Positions 1 to 8,358 of a DNA stretch of 64,000 nucleotides are shown here, in pieces. A program made the position numbers and the translations under genes. The stretch covers positions 941,890 to 1,005,889 of the forward strand of contig NZ_LJJB01000007.1 in NCBI RefSeq assembly GCF_001420695.1, in the 5' to 3' direction. Positions within the stretch are counted from its first letter, which is position 1. Every line of letters starts with the position of its first letter. The notes under the pieces were generated by a model. The model had not been told where the DNA came from, searched no databases, and was given only the letters and a program-made list of their open reading frames with translations. This DNA is from Brevibacillus choshinensis. Lineage in GTDB: Bacteria > Bacillota > Bacilli > Brevibacillales > Brevibacillaceae.

Positions 1-2277
1 GGTGCGGTGTCGATGGGTCTGGGAATATGGGCCATGCATTTCGTGGCGATGCTTGCTTTGCACCTGTCCATTCAAGTTCATTACGATGTCGGGATAGTCT
101 TTTTATCCATTTTGTTTGCGATTATAGCCTCTGGTATCGCACTATGGGTGATCAGTACTCACTCACTGACAGGGAAAAGGCTGCTTGTCGGCGCACTATT
201 CATGGGAGCTGGGATCGCCTCGATGCATTACACCGGAATGGCTGCCATGCAAATGGATGCAGTCATTACGTACGATTGGTTTTGGTTTAGTTTGTCTATT
301 CTCGTGGCAATAGCGGTGTCGGTAGTAGCTCTGCAGTTGACGTATCGCTTGCGCAATGCGGACAGCGCAAAAGGTTTCAGATTGAAGCTATTGGCGGGCC
401 TGCTTATGGGTGCGGCTGTCGCCGGCATGCATTACACGGGAATGTTCGCTACTACATTTGTCAGTGGCCATCATACCGTAGCCAAGGAAGCTTACATGGC
501 TGCTGATGCGAGGATGATTGCCTATGCAGTTGGAGTTGTTACGCTGTTGATTCTCGGTGTAACGCTTGTGTCCATCTACATGGACAAGTTGTTTGCAGGG
601 AAGACCCGGCGGATCATAGAGAGTGACCAGCGATACATATCACTGTTTGAGCATAATTACGATGCTGTTATTTTTTACTCCGTAGACGGAAAGGAAAGTG
701 TATTAAACCCTGCTGCAATACGTCTAACCGAAGAGAAGTGGCTTCCCCTCGAGGCTTTCATTCGCATGTGCGACATCGAGGATGGCGAGTGCGTAGCCTC
801 TTTCTTTGAGTTAGCCGTTCGTGGAGAATCGAGAAATTACGAAGTTGCCTTGACTACCCAACAACGTCAGATTCATTTGAACATGACCAATGTTCCTGTG
901 TTTGTTGATCACAAGGTAGCGGGAGTCTTTCTCATCGCGAGAGACGTGACGGTCCAAAAACAAGCGGAGGCCAAGGTGAATTATCTGGCCTTTCATGATG
1001 CACTTACTGGGCTGCCGAATCGCAGATTTGTGGAAGAAAAGCTGGATACAATGATTGAAGAAGCAAGACAGCTTGAGTATATCTTCTATGTGATGTTTCT
1101 TGACTTGGACCGTTTCAAGCTCGTCAACGATTCGCTCGGACATGACTACGGCGACTTGTTGTTAAAGGAAGCGGCCATGCGCCTGAGTAATTGCATCGGA
1201 CAAAGAGGTGTTGTGAGCAGACTGGGCGGAGATGAGTTTATGGTTATTATGGCAGACGTATCGGAAGAGACAGTCGTGCAAGTCGCAGATTCTCTCAACC
1301 GAACGATCGAGCAGTCATTTCTCATTAATGGTCACGAGCTCTACATTACGACCAGTATTGGCATCTCCCGTTATCCGATGGATGGAGAAGACCGTCATGG
1401 CCTCATGAAAACGGCAGATACCGCCATGTATTCAGCCAAGGAGCGAGGAAAAAACAGCTATCATATGTTTGCGCCAGATTTGCAGCAAATCACGAGCGAT
1501 AAAATGTTTATCCAAAACGAGCTGAATCGAGCGCTTGCTTTAGGCGAGCTTACTTTGTACTACCAGCCACAGGTTAACGCGTCGGATGGGACCATCGTAG
1601 GTATGGAAGCGTTGATTCGCTGGAACCATCCAGAGCGGGGACTCGTGTCACCCGACCAATTCATTGCAGTCGCAGAAGAAACGGGCTTGATTGTACCAAT
1701 AGGGGCGTGGGTCTTGCAGACGGCGTGTCAGCAAAACAAGGTATGGCAAGACCTCGGTTTACCGCCGATCCGCGTAGCTGTGAATCTGTCAGCCCGTCAG
1801 TTTTTGAAGAAGGACTTTACCCAGATGGTCGCAGATATTTTGGAGCAGACTGGTCTGGCGCCACATTTTCTTGAGTTGGAGATCACGGAAAGTACGATGA
1901 TCGACGTTCACCGTGCCAGCAACACACTGGCGGAGCTAAAACAGCTCGGGGTCTACATCGCCATCGATGATTTTGGAACTGGATACAGCTCCCTTTCTTA
2001 TCTCAAGGAATTTCCGTTAAACCGTCTGAAGATCGATCGATCATTTGTTCGGGACATGAAGAAAAGCGCTAGCAATCGGGCGATAGTCTCCACGATTATC
2101 TCCATGGCCCATCATCTGGAATTGAAGGTCATCGCCGAGGGAGTGGAAACGAACGATGAGCTTGCATTTCTTCAAGAGCATCTCTGCGAAGAGGTGCAAG
2201 GATATCTTTTCAGCAAGCCGCTCCCACTGGAAGAAATCACGTCCTATATGCAAGAACAAACATTGAAAATATCATAA
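1..2277 (+). CDS. MHYT-PAS-GGDEF-EAL membrane c-di-GMP signalling protein, 5' truncated
   Basis: The gene enters from the left edge in frame 1, so its true start is outside the window. About seven membrane helices in residues 1-195 carry MHYT-type motifs (MHFVAM, MHYTGM twice), a family proposed to bind a metal and sense a small ligand. A PAS-like segment follows (about 205-320), then a GGDEF diguanylate cyclase domain with intact GGDEF near residue 409, and a full EAL phosphodiesterase domain (EALIRWNHP near 535, NLSARQF, DDFGTGYSS, AEGVE). I see no RxxD inhibitory site just upstream of GGDEF. Both output domains look catalytically competent, so the net direction of c-di-GMP turnover cannot be told from sequence. 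A terminator follows. Confidence 0.93.
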   Translation, partial: GAVSMGLGIWAMHFVAMLALHLSIQVHYDVGIVFLSILFAIIASGIALWVISTHSLTGKRLLVGALFMGAGIASMHYTGMAAMQMDAVITYDWFWFSLSILVAIAVSVVALQLTYRLRNADSAKGFRLKLLAGLLMGAAVAGMHYTGMFATTFVSGHHTVAKEAYMAADARMIAYAVGVVTLLILGVTLVSIYMDKLFAGKTRRIIESDQRYISLFEHNYDAVIFYSVDGKESVLNPAAIRLTEEKWLPLEAFIRMCDIEDGECVASFFELAVRGESRNYEVALTTQQRQIHLNMTNVPVFVDHKVAGVFLIARDVTVQKQAEAKVNYLAFHDALTGLPNRRFVEEKLDTMIEEARQLEYIFYVMFLDLDRFKLVNDSLGHDYGDLLLKEAAMRLSNCIGQRGVVSRLGGDEFMVIMADVSEETVVQVADSLNRTIEQSFLINGHELYITTSIGISRYPMDGEDRHGLMKTADTAMYSAKERGKNSYHMFAPDLQQITSDKMFIQNELNRALALGELTLYYQPQVNASDGTIVGMEALIRWNHPERGLVSPDQFIAVAEETGLIVPIGAWVLQTACQQNKVWQDLGLPPIRVAVNLSARQFLKKDFTQMVADILEQTGLAPHFLELEITESTMIDVHRASNTLAELKQLGVYIAIDDFGTGYSSLSYLKEFPLNRLKIDRSFVRDMKKSASNRAIVSTIISMAHHLELKVIAEGVETNDELAFLQEHLCEEVQGYLFSKPLPLEEITSYMQEQTLKIS

Positions 2278-2289
2278 GGCAACCGACTT

Positions 2290-2320
2290 GAGCGCAGGGA
2301 GATGTTCCTGCGCTTTTGTT
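2290..2320 (+). terminator. Rho-independent terminator after the GGDEF/EAL gene
   Basis: Perfect 8-bp stem AGCGCAGG / CCTGCGCT (2291-2298, 2307-2314) with an 8-nt loop, followed by TTTTGTTGTT. Confidence 0.8.
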
Positions 2321-2467
2321 GTTCTCATCAAAGAATCTCGTTCAGAATGAATCAGAATCAGCATGCGTGGTCCATTCCAATGGTATAGCTGCTTATTTCA
2401 TACGTACAATGTACTAATCTTGTGGCCTTGCCCATGTGATGAATCTAGGAAAAAAGGAGGGGGACGA

Positions 2468-2605
2468 ATGCTCTGGCTTGGTCTGCTATTAGTTGTGGTG
2501 ACTATTGTCGTCGCGATCGCCATTGGGTATCGGGCAAACGAAAGTGTACGCCGCTTTGATGAAGACGAGCACGAAAGCTTCATTGGCTCGAAGGCAAACT
2601 CGTGA
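2468..2605 (+). CDS. 45-residue single-span membrane protein ahead of the permease
   Basis: A short gene with a strong ribosome-binding site (AAGGAGG followed by GGACGA) directly before ATG. The product has one N-terminal hydrophobic helix (about residues 2-21) and an acidic, polar C-terminus (RRFDEDEHE). It ends 13 nt before the permease start and is almost certainly co-transcribed with it. No family is recognised. By position it could be a small accessory subunit or stability factor of the permease, but that is inference from context only. Confidence 0.7.
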   Translation: MLWLGLLLVVVTIVVAIAIGYRANESVRRFDEDEHESFIGSKANS

Positions 2606-2618
2606 GGGGGGATCACAG

Positions 2619-4151
2619 ATGCAGCAAGAGAGGGAACATCAACTACTGGAGGACAAAAAGGACTTAAACAAGTTTGGCTATGCACAAGAGCTTCTCCGGG
2701 ATATGGGTGGCTTCTCCAACTTCGCTATTTCCTTTTCCATCATTTCGATTCTAACGGGTGCTGTCTCACTATATGGACATGGGCTGCTGTATGGCGGCTC
2801 AGGAATGATGGGCTTTGGATGGACGATCGTCGCCCTATTCGTCATCTTGATTGCAGCATCTATGTCGGAACTCGCTTCTGCGATCCCGACGGCAGGTGCA
2901 TTGTATCACTGGGCAGCCATTTTAGGGAGCAAACGATGGGGATGGTATACGGCATGGATCAATTTGATCGGTCAGATCGGGATCGTAGCCGGAATTGACT
3001 ACTCCTTTTCCTTGTTTGCTGACCCGCTGTTGGCGAGTGCATTTGGATACACTTCGACGGAAACAACGACTTTGATCTTGTTCGGCATTACTCTTCTCTT
3101 GCACGGCATTTTCAATCACATTGGGATTCGGCTTGTCGCCCGTCTGAATGATTTTTCGGCCTGGTACCACATTGGAGTTGTGGTGATCCTCGTCGGAAGC
3201 TTGGTCTTCTTTTCGCGTCATGAATTACAGCCGCTCGATTACTTGTTCCAAGTCGGACAGACATTCTCTGACAAACCGTACGCGATCGCTTTCCTGATTG
3301 GTCTTTTGCAGGCACAGTGGACGTTTACTGGATACGATGCGTCAGCCCATACAATTGAGGAAACGATTAATCCACGGGTCCGTGCTGCATGGGGGATATT
3401 CACATCCGTAGCCTTTTCTTTCATTTTTGGTTTTATCATGCTCGCATTTGTTACTCTCTCCATCAAAAATGCAGCAGCGGCCAGTGAGGCTCCGAATGCC
3501 TTTATTTATGTCATTAGTGAAGCTTTAGGTGGGACCTTTGGTTCCGTTGTACTATGGCTCGTAACGTTTGCCATGTGGTTTTGCGGGCTTGCGTCCATCA
3601 CTTCTTTCTCACGGATGCTGTACGCATTTTCACGTGACAAAGGGATGCCGTGGAGCAGACATTGGGCAGAGATTTCTACCAAGTACAGAACACCAGCAAA
3701 AGCGATCTGGCTCGTCATTATCCTTTCCTTTGCACTCGCCTTGTTTGATTACATCGTGAAACGGATCAATCCAGAAACGACATATACAACACTGGCGTTT
3801 TTGACAGCGGTCAGTGTGGTTGGACTCTACGTTGCTTACGGCATCCCTTTGTATCTCAAGCTACGTGCAGAGGCAAAAGGGATCTTTCAGCGCAAGCACT
3901 ACGGTCCGTGGAATTTGGGCAATTGGAGCAAGACGATTAATGTGCTGAGCTTGATCTGGATCTTATTTATCTCGATTATGATGGTCATTCCTCCTAACCA
4001 GACGGCTGGCTACGCGCTGATCGCCATGTTTATTGTCCTTCTGATCATGGACCTGGCTTATTATCAAAAGCATTTCCCCGGTCCACAAGCCGCGTTGAAC
4101 AAATCGGAGGAAGAAATAAAGAGTCAGGAAGCGAAGTACCGAAATTCGTAA
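2619..4151 (+). CDS. APC-superfamily amino acid/amine permease
   Basis: A 510-residue integral membrane protein with about 12 helices. Helix 1 carries the GGFSNFAISFS segment, and a later SELASAIPTAGALYHW block is typical of the amino acid/choline transporter (GABA permease-like) branch of the APC superfamily, which imports amino acids or amines by ion-coupled transport. ATG at 2619 is chosen because GAGGGGGGATCAC lies just upstream; an in-frame extension to 2505 would overlap the preceding small gene. The substrate cannot be assigned. It follows the 45-residue membrane protein and is closed by a terminator. Confidence 0.88.
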   Translation: MQQEREHQLLEDKKDLNKFGYAQELLRDMGGFSNFAISFSIISILTGAVSLYGHGLLYGGSGMMGFGWTIVALFVILIAASMSELASAIPTAGALYHWAAILGSKRWGWYTAWINLIGQIGIVAGIDYSFSLFADPLLASAFGYTSTETTTLILFGITLLLHGIFNHIGIRLVARLNDFSAWYHIGVVVILVGSLVFFSRHELQPLDYLFQVGQTFSDKPYAIAFLIGLLQAQWTFTGYDASAHTIEETINPRVRAAWGIFTSVAFSFIFGFIMLAFVTLSIKNAAAASEAPNAFIYVISEALGGTFGSVVLWLVTFAMWFCGLASITSFSRMLYAFSRDKGMPWSRHWAEISTKYRTPAKAIWLVIILSFALALFDYIVKRINPETTYTTLAFLTAVSVVGLYVAYGIPLYLKLRAEAKGIFQRKHYGPWNLGNWSKTINVLSLIWILFISIMMVIPPNQTAGYALIAMFIVLLIMDLAYYQKHFPGPQAALNKSEEEIKSQEAKYRNS

Positions 4152-4162
4152 GAGGGAAGAAT

Positions 4163-4213
4163 GCTGAAAACAGCTTCTTTGCCGGTTCAGTCTGGCAGAG
4201 GGCTGTTTTTTTG
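4163..4213 (+). terminator. Terminator after APC permease
   Basis: AAAACAGC pairs with GGCTGTTTT across a nested GCC..GGC hairpin, followed by seven T. Confidence 0.7.
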
Positions 4214-4282
4214 CATAGCAGGGGTGAGGAGGCGGGAACCTACGATTAGATGAAGATTTCTGGCAACGAAGGAGAATTGGTT

Positions 4283-4732
4283 ATGTGGATACCCAAAAAA
4301 AAGTTTGTGAAGCTAGGCGCGGCAAGCTGCTTCCTGTTCGCACATATGTGGACAAGCTTGCCAGTGACGAACGCACATACACAAGAATCGACGAACCGCT
4401 ATGAGGTGGCAGGTATCACAGATCCACACGCGTTCGAGTCATTTTTCGGGAAGCTACAGAAATGGGTGAGCAAAGGCAATAAAGAGGCAATCGCCCATCA
4501 CGTACAGTTTCCATTACGAGTGAACAGTGATGGTCAAAGTCGCTTTATCGCAAATGAAAAACAATTTGATGCCGAGTACGATCAGATCATGACGGAAAAA
4601 GTAAGGCATGCCTTGCAGCAACAAGATGTAAAGCAGACCTTTGTCAATTATCAGGGGGTCATGGTAGGGGGCGGTGAGCTATGGCTCAGGCAGAATGGTA
4701 ACAAGTTCGTAATCGTGGCAGTCAATCTGTAA
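4283..4732 (+). CDS. Small exported protein of unknown function
   Basis: 149 residues. The N-terminus has a basic cluster (PKKKFVK), a hydrophobic stretch and a probable signal-peptidase site near residue 30 (VTNAHT). ATG at 4283 is preferred because AAGGAG sits 8 nt upstream; an ATG at 4250 lacks a ribosome-binding site and would spoil the signal peptide. The mature part (helix, then FVNYQGVMVGGGELWL and a final strand NKFVIVAVNL) resembles the layout of NTF2-like/DUF4440-type domains, but I see no catalytic motif. It is monocistronic between two terminators. Confidence 0.75.
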   Translation: MWIPKKKFVKLGAASCFLFAHMWTSLPVTNAHTQESTNRYEVAGITDPHAFESFFGKLQKWVSKGNKEAIAHHVQFPLRVNSDGQSRFIANEKQFDAEYDQIMTEKVRHALQQQDVKQTFVNYQGVMVGGGELWLRQNGNKFVIVAVNL

Positions 4733-4745
4733 TGGACGAACGAAG

Positions 4746-4787
4746 ACCGGTCTCAACAAGAAAGGAACGTGATGAGATCGGTTTTTG
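4746..4787 (+). terminator. Terminator after exported protein gene
   Basis: Ten-bp stem ACCGGTCTCA / TGAGATCGGT with one G-U pair, followed by TTTTTG. It lies between convergent genes. Confidence 0.75.
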
Positions 4788-4792
4788 TTCTG

Positions 4793-5443
4793 CTATTCAT
4801 TCACAATGAGACCAAACAGCTTCGCGAATACATACGCCTGCTCGCGAGATATGGTACACCCTTTCAAATCCTCTACAGTCACTCCTAATGCATCAAACTG
4901 ACAATCACTAAGATCAATTCCTTCTAGTTTTGTACCGGAAAACTGGGCTTGATCAATGTGGGTGCGAGACCACTCCATTTTTTGAAACTTTGAATAGCTA
5001 AAATCTGCTTTGGATAAAAAACTATCTTGAAAAATGACCTGCTTTGCGTTTGAAAATCGAAACGTTGAAAAGTCTGCTAAACACTTCTCAAATAAGACAT
5101 TCCTCAAAGTTACTTCCGTTAAATTCATCCCGACCATCTTACATTCTCTGAATTCAGTCCTGTGAATGATGGCATTGCTTAGATCTATATTGGAAAGGTC
5201 ACATTTTTCAAATAGGACATCTGTCAGCTCCGCTCCTGTCAAAGAGGAGTCTGAAAAGGTTACGTTTTGAAAGTGCATTTTTTCAAAGCAGACGTTTGTT
5301 GCCTTTTGATGTTCAATCAGACAGTTTTGAATGATTTTCGATTCAATAAAGTCATGGGATTGAATTTCATGGAGCTGTACGTCGGAAAGGTCATCTGGTA
5401 GGTTTGGAGACTCTAGTCTCAAGGTTTTCTTCTTTTGCATCAT
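4793..5443 (-). CDS. Pentapeptide-repeat protein
   Basis: 216 residues with repeated A(D/N)LxX-like pentapeptides through about residues 40-185 (for example TGAELTDVLF, CDLSNIDLSN, KADFSYSKF), which fold as a right-handed four-sided beta-helix. Members of this family include Qnr/MfpA DNA mimics that protect gyrase, but most have unknown roles, and the acidic DNA-mimic character is not obvious here. Two adjacent ATGs are possible (5443, 5440); GGAG lies 10 nt before the first. Base composition is more AT-rich than most neighbours, which may suggest a different origin. Confidence 0.85.
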   Translation of the reverse strand: MMQKKKTLRLESPNLPDDLSDVQLHEIQSHDFIESKIIQNCLIEHQKATNVCFEKMHFQNVTFSDSSLTGAELTDVLFEKCDLSNIDLSNAIIHRTEFRECKMVGMNLTEVTLRNVLFEKCLADFSTFRFSNAKQVIFQDSFLSKADFSYSKFQKMEWSRTHIDQAQFSGTKLEGIDLSDCQFDALGVTVEDLKGCTISREQAYVFAKLFGLIVNE

Positions 5444-5742
5444 GTTTGCGTCACTCCAAAGAAGATGTTGTCTTCATAGGATTATACTTCGTGATACGAA
5501 AAGCCTTTAAAAATAGTAATCTAAATAGTTTTATCAATCATAAAGTTTGTTTAGCATGGACACACCTGACGAAATTATCTAAAATATCTTATAAATCGAG
5601 GGGAGTGGAGGACGAATGAAATAGTGTGTCCATCCAGAATGGACGTTTGTCATTTTTGCAAAAATGTGTTATATTCACGAAAAGGTTATTATTTTTTAAT
5701 TTTATTTAACTTTTGCAACAGATAGAGAAGGAGTGGTTGCGA
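5444..5742. other. AT-rich intergenic region with a long-range inverted repeat and a promoter
   Basis: About 300 bases without a gene between divergent genes. It holds a perfect 10-bp inverted repeat, ATGGACACAC (5556-5565) and GTGTGTCCAT (5624-5633), separated by 58 nt, then the promoter at 5647-5675. No small coding region with a ribosome-binding site was found. Confidence 0.6.
5647..5675 (+). promoter_or_regulatory. SigA-type promoter of the amidohydrolase operon
   Basis: TTGTCA, a 17-bp spacer, and TATATT with an upstream TGT (extended -10). It lies just downstream of the 10-bp inverted repeat and about 70 nt before the start codon. Confidence 0.65.
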
Positions 5743-6918
5743 ATGAGTTGGAACCCAGAGGCGTTGGCAGCGGAAGTGGCAGACCAAGTCATAACATGGC
5801 GCCGGTATCTGCATCAAAACCCTGAGCTTTCATTTCAAGAAAACAAGACTTCCCAGTACGTTTATGAAACATTGGCATCCTTTGGCAATCTTGAATTAAC
5901 TCGTCCGACTCCGACTAGTGTGGTAGCTCGTTTGATTGGTTCACAGCCTGGTCCCGTACTCGGCATTCGAGCAGATATCGATGCGTTGCCGATTCAGGAA
6001 GAGAATCAGGTGCCTTATGCCTCCAGTGAAACAGGGGTCATGCACGCGTGCGGTCATGACGGCCATACGGCAATGCTTTTGGGAACAGCAAAAATTCTGT
6101 CCCAATTCAAAGATCAGATCAAAGGCGAAGTTCGGTTCTTTTTCCAGCATGCTGAGGAATTGCCGCCAGGCGGTGCAGCAGAAATCGTCAAGGCGGGTGC
6201 GGCGGACGGTTTGGATTCCATTATCGGCATTCATTTGGCGTCTTATATGCCTGTCGGAAAATTTGGTGTTCTCTACGGTGCGCTGACATCTTCTACTGAT
6301 CGCTTTGATATCACCATTCAGGGCAAGGGAGGGCACTCTTCCCAGCCGGAAATGACCGTAGATCCTATCGTTATCGGGGCACAAGTCATCAGTCATTTGC
6401 AGCAAATCGTTTCCCGCAATGTGAGCGCATTGGACAAGGTGGTCATCTCGGTCACCATGCTAAATGCAGGGACAGCCTACAATATCATCCCGGACACATT
6501 GACTTTAACAGGCTCTACCCGGTGTTTTGACGCAGAGATCCGCAACAATATTCCGATGTGGATCGAGCGCATTGTCAAAGGGATTACCGACGCGCATGGA
6601 GCTTCCTATTCGTTCAATTACTCACTCGGCTACACTTCAGTCGTAAACGATACTCAAGTGACGAAGCTGATGGAAGAGACGATTCGGGAGCGCTGGGGTG
6701 AGGAAGACATCATGTATATTGACCCCTTGATGCCTGGGGAAGATTTTTCAGCTTATTTGGAAAAGGCACCAGGCTGCTTTATTCAATTGGGTGCCGGAAA
6801 TGCGGAGAAAGGTTTTATCTATCCACATCACCACCCGCGCTTTGATTTCGATGAAGATTGCCTCGTTCGAGGGGTGGAGCTATTCATCCGAGCAGCAGAG
6901 AAAGTGGTTATGAAATAA
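5743..6918 (+). CDS. M20-family N-acyl amino acid amidohydrolase / aminoacylase-like
   Basis: 391 residues, the usual length for M20D peptidases (hippurate hydrolase, IAA-amino acid hydrolase and N-acetyl-diaminopimelate deacetylase relatives), which cleave an acyl group from an amino acid with a two-metal centre. Visible motifs: HQNPELSF near residue 24, RADIDALP near 76, metal-binding HACGHDGH near 100, QHAEE near 134, PGEDF near 330 and HHHPRFDFDED near 361. ATG 5743 has GAAGGAG 9 nt upstream. It is the first gene of an operon with two membrane proteins, so its substrate is probably imported or exported by them (inference). The exact acyl substrate is unknown. Confidence 0.9.
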   Translation: MSWNPEALAAEVADQVITWRRYLHQNPELSFQENKTSQYVYETLASFGNLELTRPTPTSVVARLIGSQPGPVLGIRADIDALPIQEENQVPYASSETGVMHACGHDGHTAMLLGTAKILSQFKDQIKGEVRFFFQHAEELPPGGAAEIVKAGAADGLDSIIGIHLASYMPVGKFGVLYGALTSSTDRFDITIQGKGGHSSQPEMTVDPIVIGAQVISHLQQIVSRNVSALDKVVISVTMLNAGTAYNIIPDTLTLTGSTRCFDAEIRNNIPMWIERIVKGITDAHGASYSFNYSLGYTSVVNDTQVTKLMEETIRERWGEEDIMYIDPLMPGEDFSAYLEKAPGCFIQLGAGNAEKGFIYPHHHPRFDFDEDCLVRGVELFIRAAEKVVMK

Positions 6919-6945
6919 CAACAAAGATAAAACAGGGGGTACATC

Positions 6946-7773
6946 ATGACGGAGGAACGCGTTAATGTGTTCAAGCTGCACTTCATTGTATTAATTCTGG
7001 TAGCTCTCACTGAGTTGATCGGTACGAAAAAAATCAACATCGGCATTGGTGTCATCGCATTGTTTCCTATGCTGTATGCACTCATTCTCGGAGGCTTTAT
7101 CAGCTGGCCTAAATTCAAATGGCTGAAGGAAAAAGAAATGAACGCCGCAGCCAATATTTTGGGGTTATCCTTTTTCCTCTTCATCTGCAAACTGGGAGCC
7201 AACATCGGACCTGAACTACCCAAACTGATGGGCTCTGGTGTATCACTTCTGTTCCAAGAAGTAGGTCATATTGTCGGGACAATCGCGTTGGGGTTGCCTA
7301 TCGCTCTGTTGATTGGCCTCAAGCGAGAGGCAATCGGCGCAACATATTCGCTCGATCGTGAGCCCAACCTCGCTATTATTGTGGACAAGTTTGGAGCAAA
7401 CTCACCGGAAGCACGTGGAGCTCTGGGCGTCTATATTTGTGGTACACTCTTCGGTGCCATTTACATGTCCATCCTGGCGAGCCTATTGGGTAGCAGTGGA
7501 ATATTCCATCCGATTTCCCTCGCGATGGGTGCTGCGGTAGGATCAGGTAGTATGATGGCTGCTGCAACAGGTTCTTTGGCTGTCATCTTCCCAGACGCGG
7601 CAAAAGATATCGCGTTTTATTCTGGGGCAGCCAATCTGATGATGAGCATTATCGGGACCTACGTATGTATTTTCGTTTCCCTCCCACTCACTCAGCGTCT
7701 GTATAAATGGTTGGAGCCAATTATCGGACGCAAGAGCAAAAACATCCAAGAAGGGGGGCAGCATAGCGCATGA
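6946..7773 (+). CDS. DUF3100 multi-pass membrane protein, probable transporter component
   Basis: 275 residues with about 8-9 hydrophobic helices and the conserved GSGSMMAAATGSLAV segment near residues 195-210, characteristic of the DUF3100 family. The glycine/serine-rich re-entrant-like segment recalls bacterial carboxylate and keto-acid carriers, but no transport function has been established from sequence. It starts 27 nt after the M20 gene with an AGGGGG ribosome-binding site, and its stop overlaps the next gene (ATGA), so the three are translated together. Together with the 145-residue partner it may form a split transporter for the M20 substrate. Confidence 0.85.
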   Translation: MTEERVNVFKLHFIVLILVALTELIGTKKINIGIGVIALFPMLYALILGGFISWPKFKWLKEKEMNAAANILGLSFFLFICKLGANIGPELPKLMGSGVSLLFQEVGHIVGTIALGLPIALLIGLKREAIGATYSLDREPNLAIIVDKFGANSPEARGALGVYICGTLFGAIYMSILASLLGSSGIFHPISLAMGAAVGSGSMMAAATGSLAVIFPDAAKDIAFYSGAANLMMSIIGTYVCIFVSLPLTQRLYKWLEPIIGRKSKNIQEGGQHSA

Positions 7774-8207
7774 ACCAGGTATTGACGATTTTACTCATTG
7801 GCGTTATCGCTCTCGTGGGCAACTGGATTGGCTATCATGTACCACCGACCGAATCATTGCCTGGAATTTTGCTTTTGGCACTGATTACATTGATCGGGAT
7901 GGGTTTTACACGTATCTTGCCGTTCAAGTCACCAGTAATTGTATGGATTTCTCTCTTCGCGATGATCGCCACTTCGCCGTTTTTCCCGGGGAATGCGTTC
8001 ACGGCTGCGGCAATCGGAAAAATCAATCTGCTCGCATTAGCGACACCGATTCTCGCTTATGCAGGTTTGTCGCTCGGGAAAGACATTCATCTCTTCAAAC
8101 AGCTTAGCTGGCGAATCGTTGTTGTCTCGCTCGTCGTTTTTACGGGGACGTTCCTGTTTGCCACGTTGTTTGCTGAAGCCATCTTTAAGATTCAAGGGAA
8201 ATTTTAA
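7770..8207 (+). CDS. Small four-helix membrane protein, partner of the DUF3100 protein
   Basis: 145 residues with four hydrophobic helices and short polar loops; no soluble domain. The start overlaps the DUF3100 stop by four bases (ATGA), a sign of translational coupling and probable complex formation. The small-plus-large membrane pair resembles in layout the LrgA/LrgB and PftA/PftB carriers, but I do not see sequence similarity to those families. It ends the operon, followed by an inverted repeat. Confidence 0.8.
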   Translation: MNQVLTILLIGVIALVGNWIGYHVPPTESLPGILLLALITLIGMGFTRILPFKSPVIVWISLFAMIATSPFFPGNAFTAAAIGKINLLALATPILAYAGLSLGKDIHLFKQLSWRIVVVSLVVFTGTFLFATLFAEAIFKIQGKF

Positions 8208-8223
8208 TTCCATTGTTCGAGTC

Positions 8224-8260
8224 GAAGACCTCCATGAGTCATTGTGCCATGGGGGTCTTC
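8224..8260 (+). terminator. Stem-loop at the end of the amidohydrolase operon
   Basis: AAGACCTCCATG pairs with CATGGGGGTCTT (one G-U pair), loop of about 11 nt. The T tract after it is weak (TCTTCTCG), so termination may be partial. Confidence 0.5.
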
Positions 8261-8294
8261 TCGTAGGTAAAAAGAATTGATCGATCAGGAAATG

Positions 8295-8308
8295 ACGAGT
8301 ATACTCGT
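8295..8308. promoter_or_regulatory. Perfect 14-bp palindrome ahead of the ABC ATPase gene
   Basis: ACGAGTATACTCGT reads the same on both strands and lies about 50 nt before the start codon, a position fitting a dimeric repressor operator. It does not match a known operator that I recognise. Confidence 0.4.
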
Positions 8309-8358
8309 AATAATCAGAACATTGCGGGATCATAGAGAGAGACTGGAGTGGAGAAACC

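Noticed and set aside
7770-8207. Holin-like LrgA/CidA identity for the small membrane protein
   Set aside because: Four helices and size fit, but I could not see LrgA sequence motifs, so only a layout similarity is reported.
8295-8308. LexA (SOS) box
   Set aside because: The palindrome does not match the CGAAC-N4-GTTCG pattern of Gram-positive LexA.
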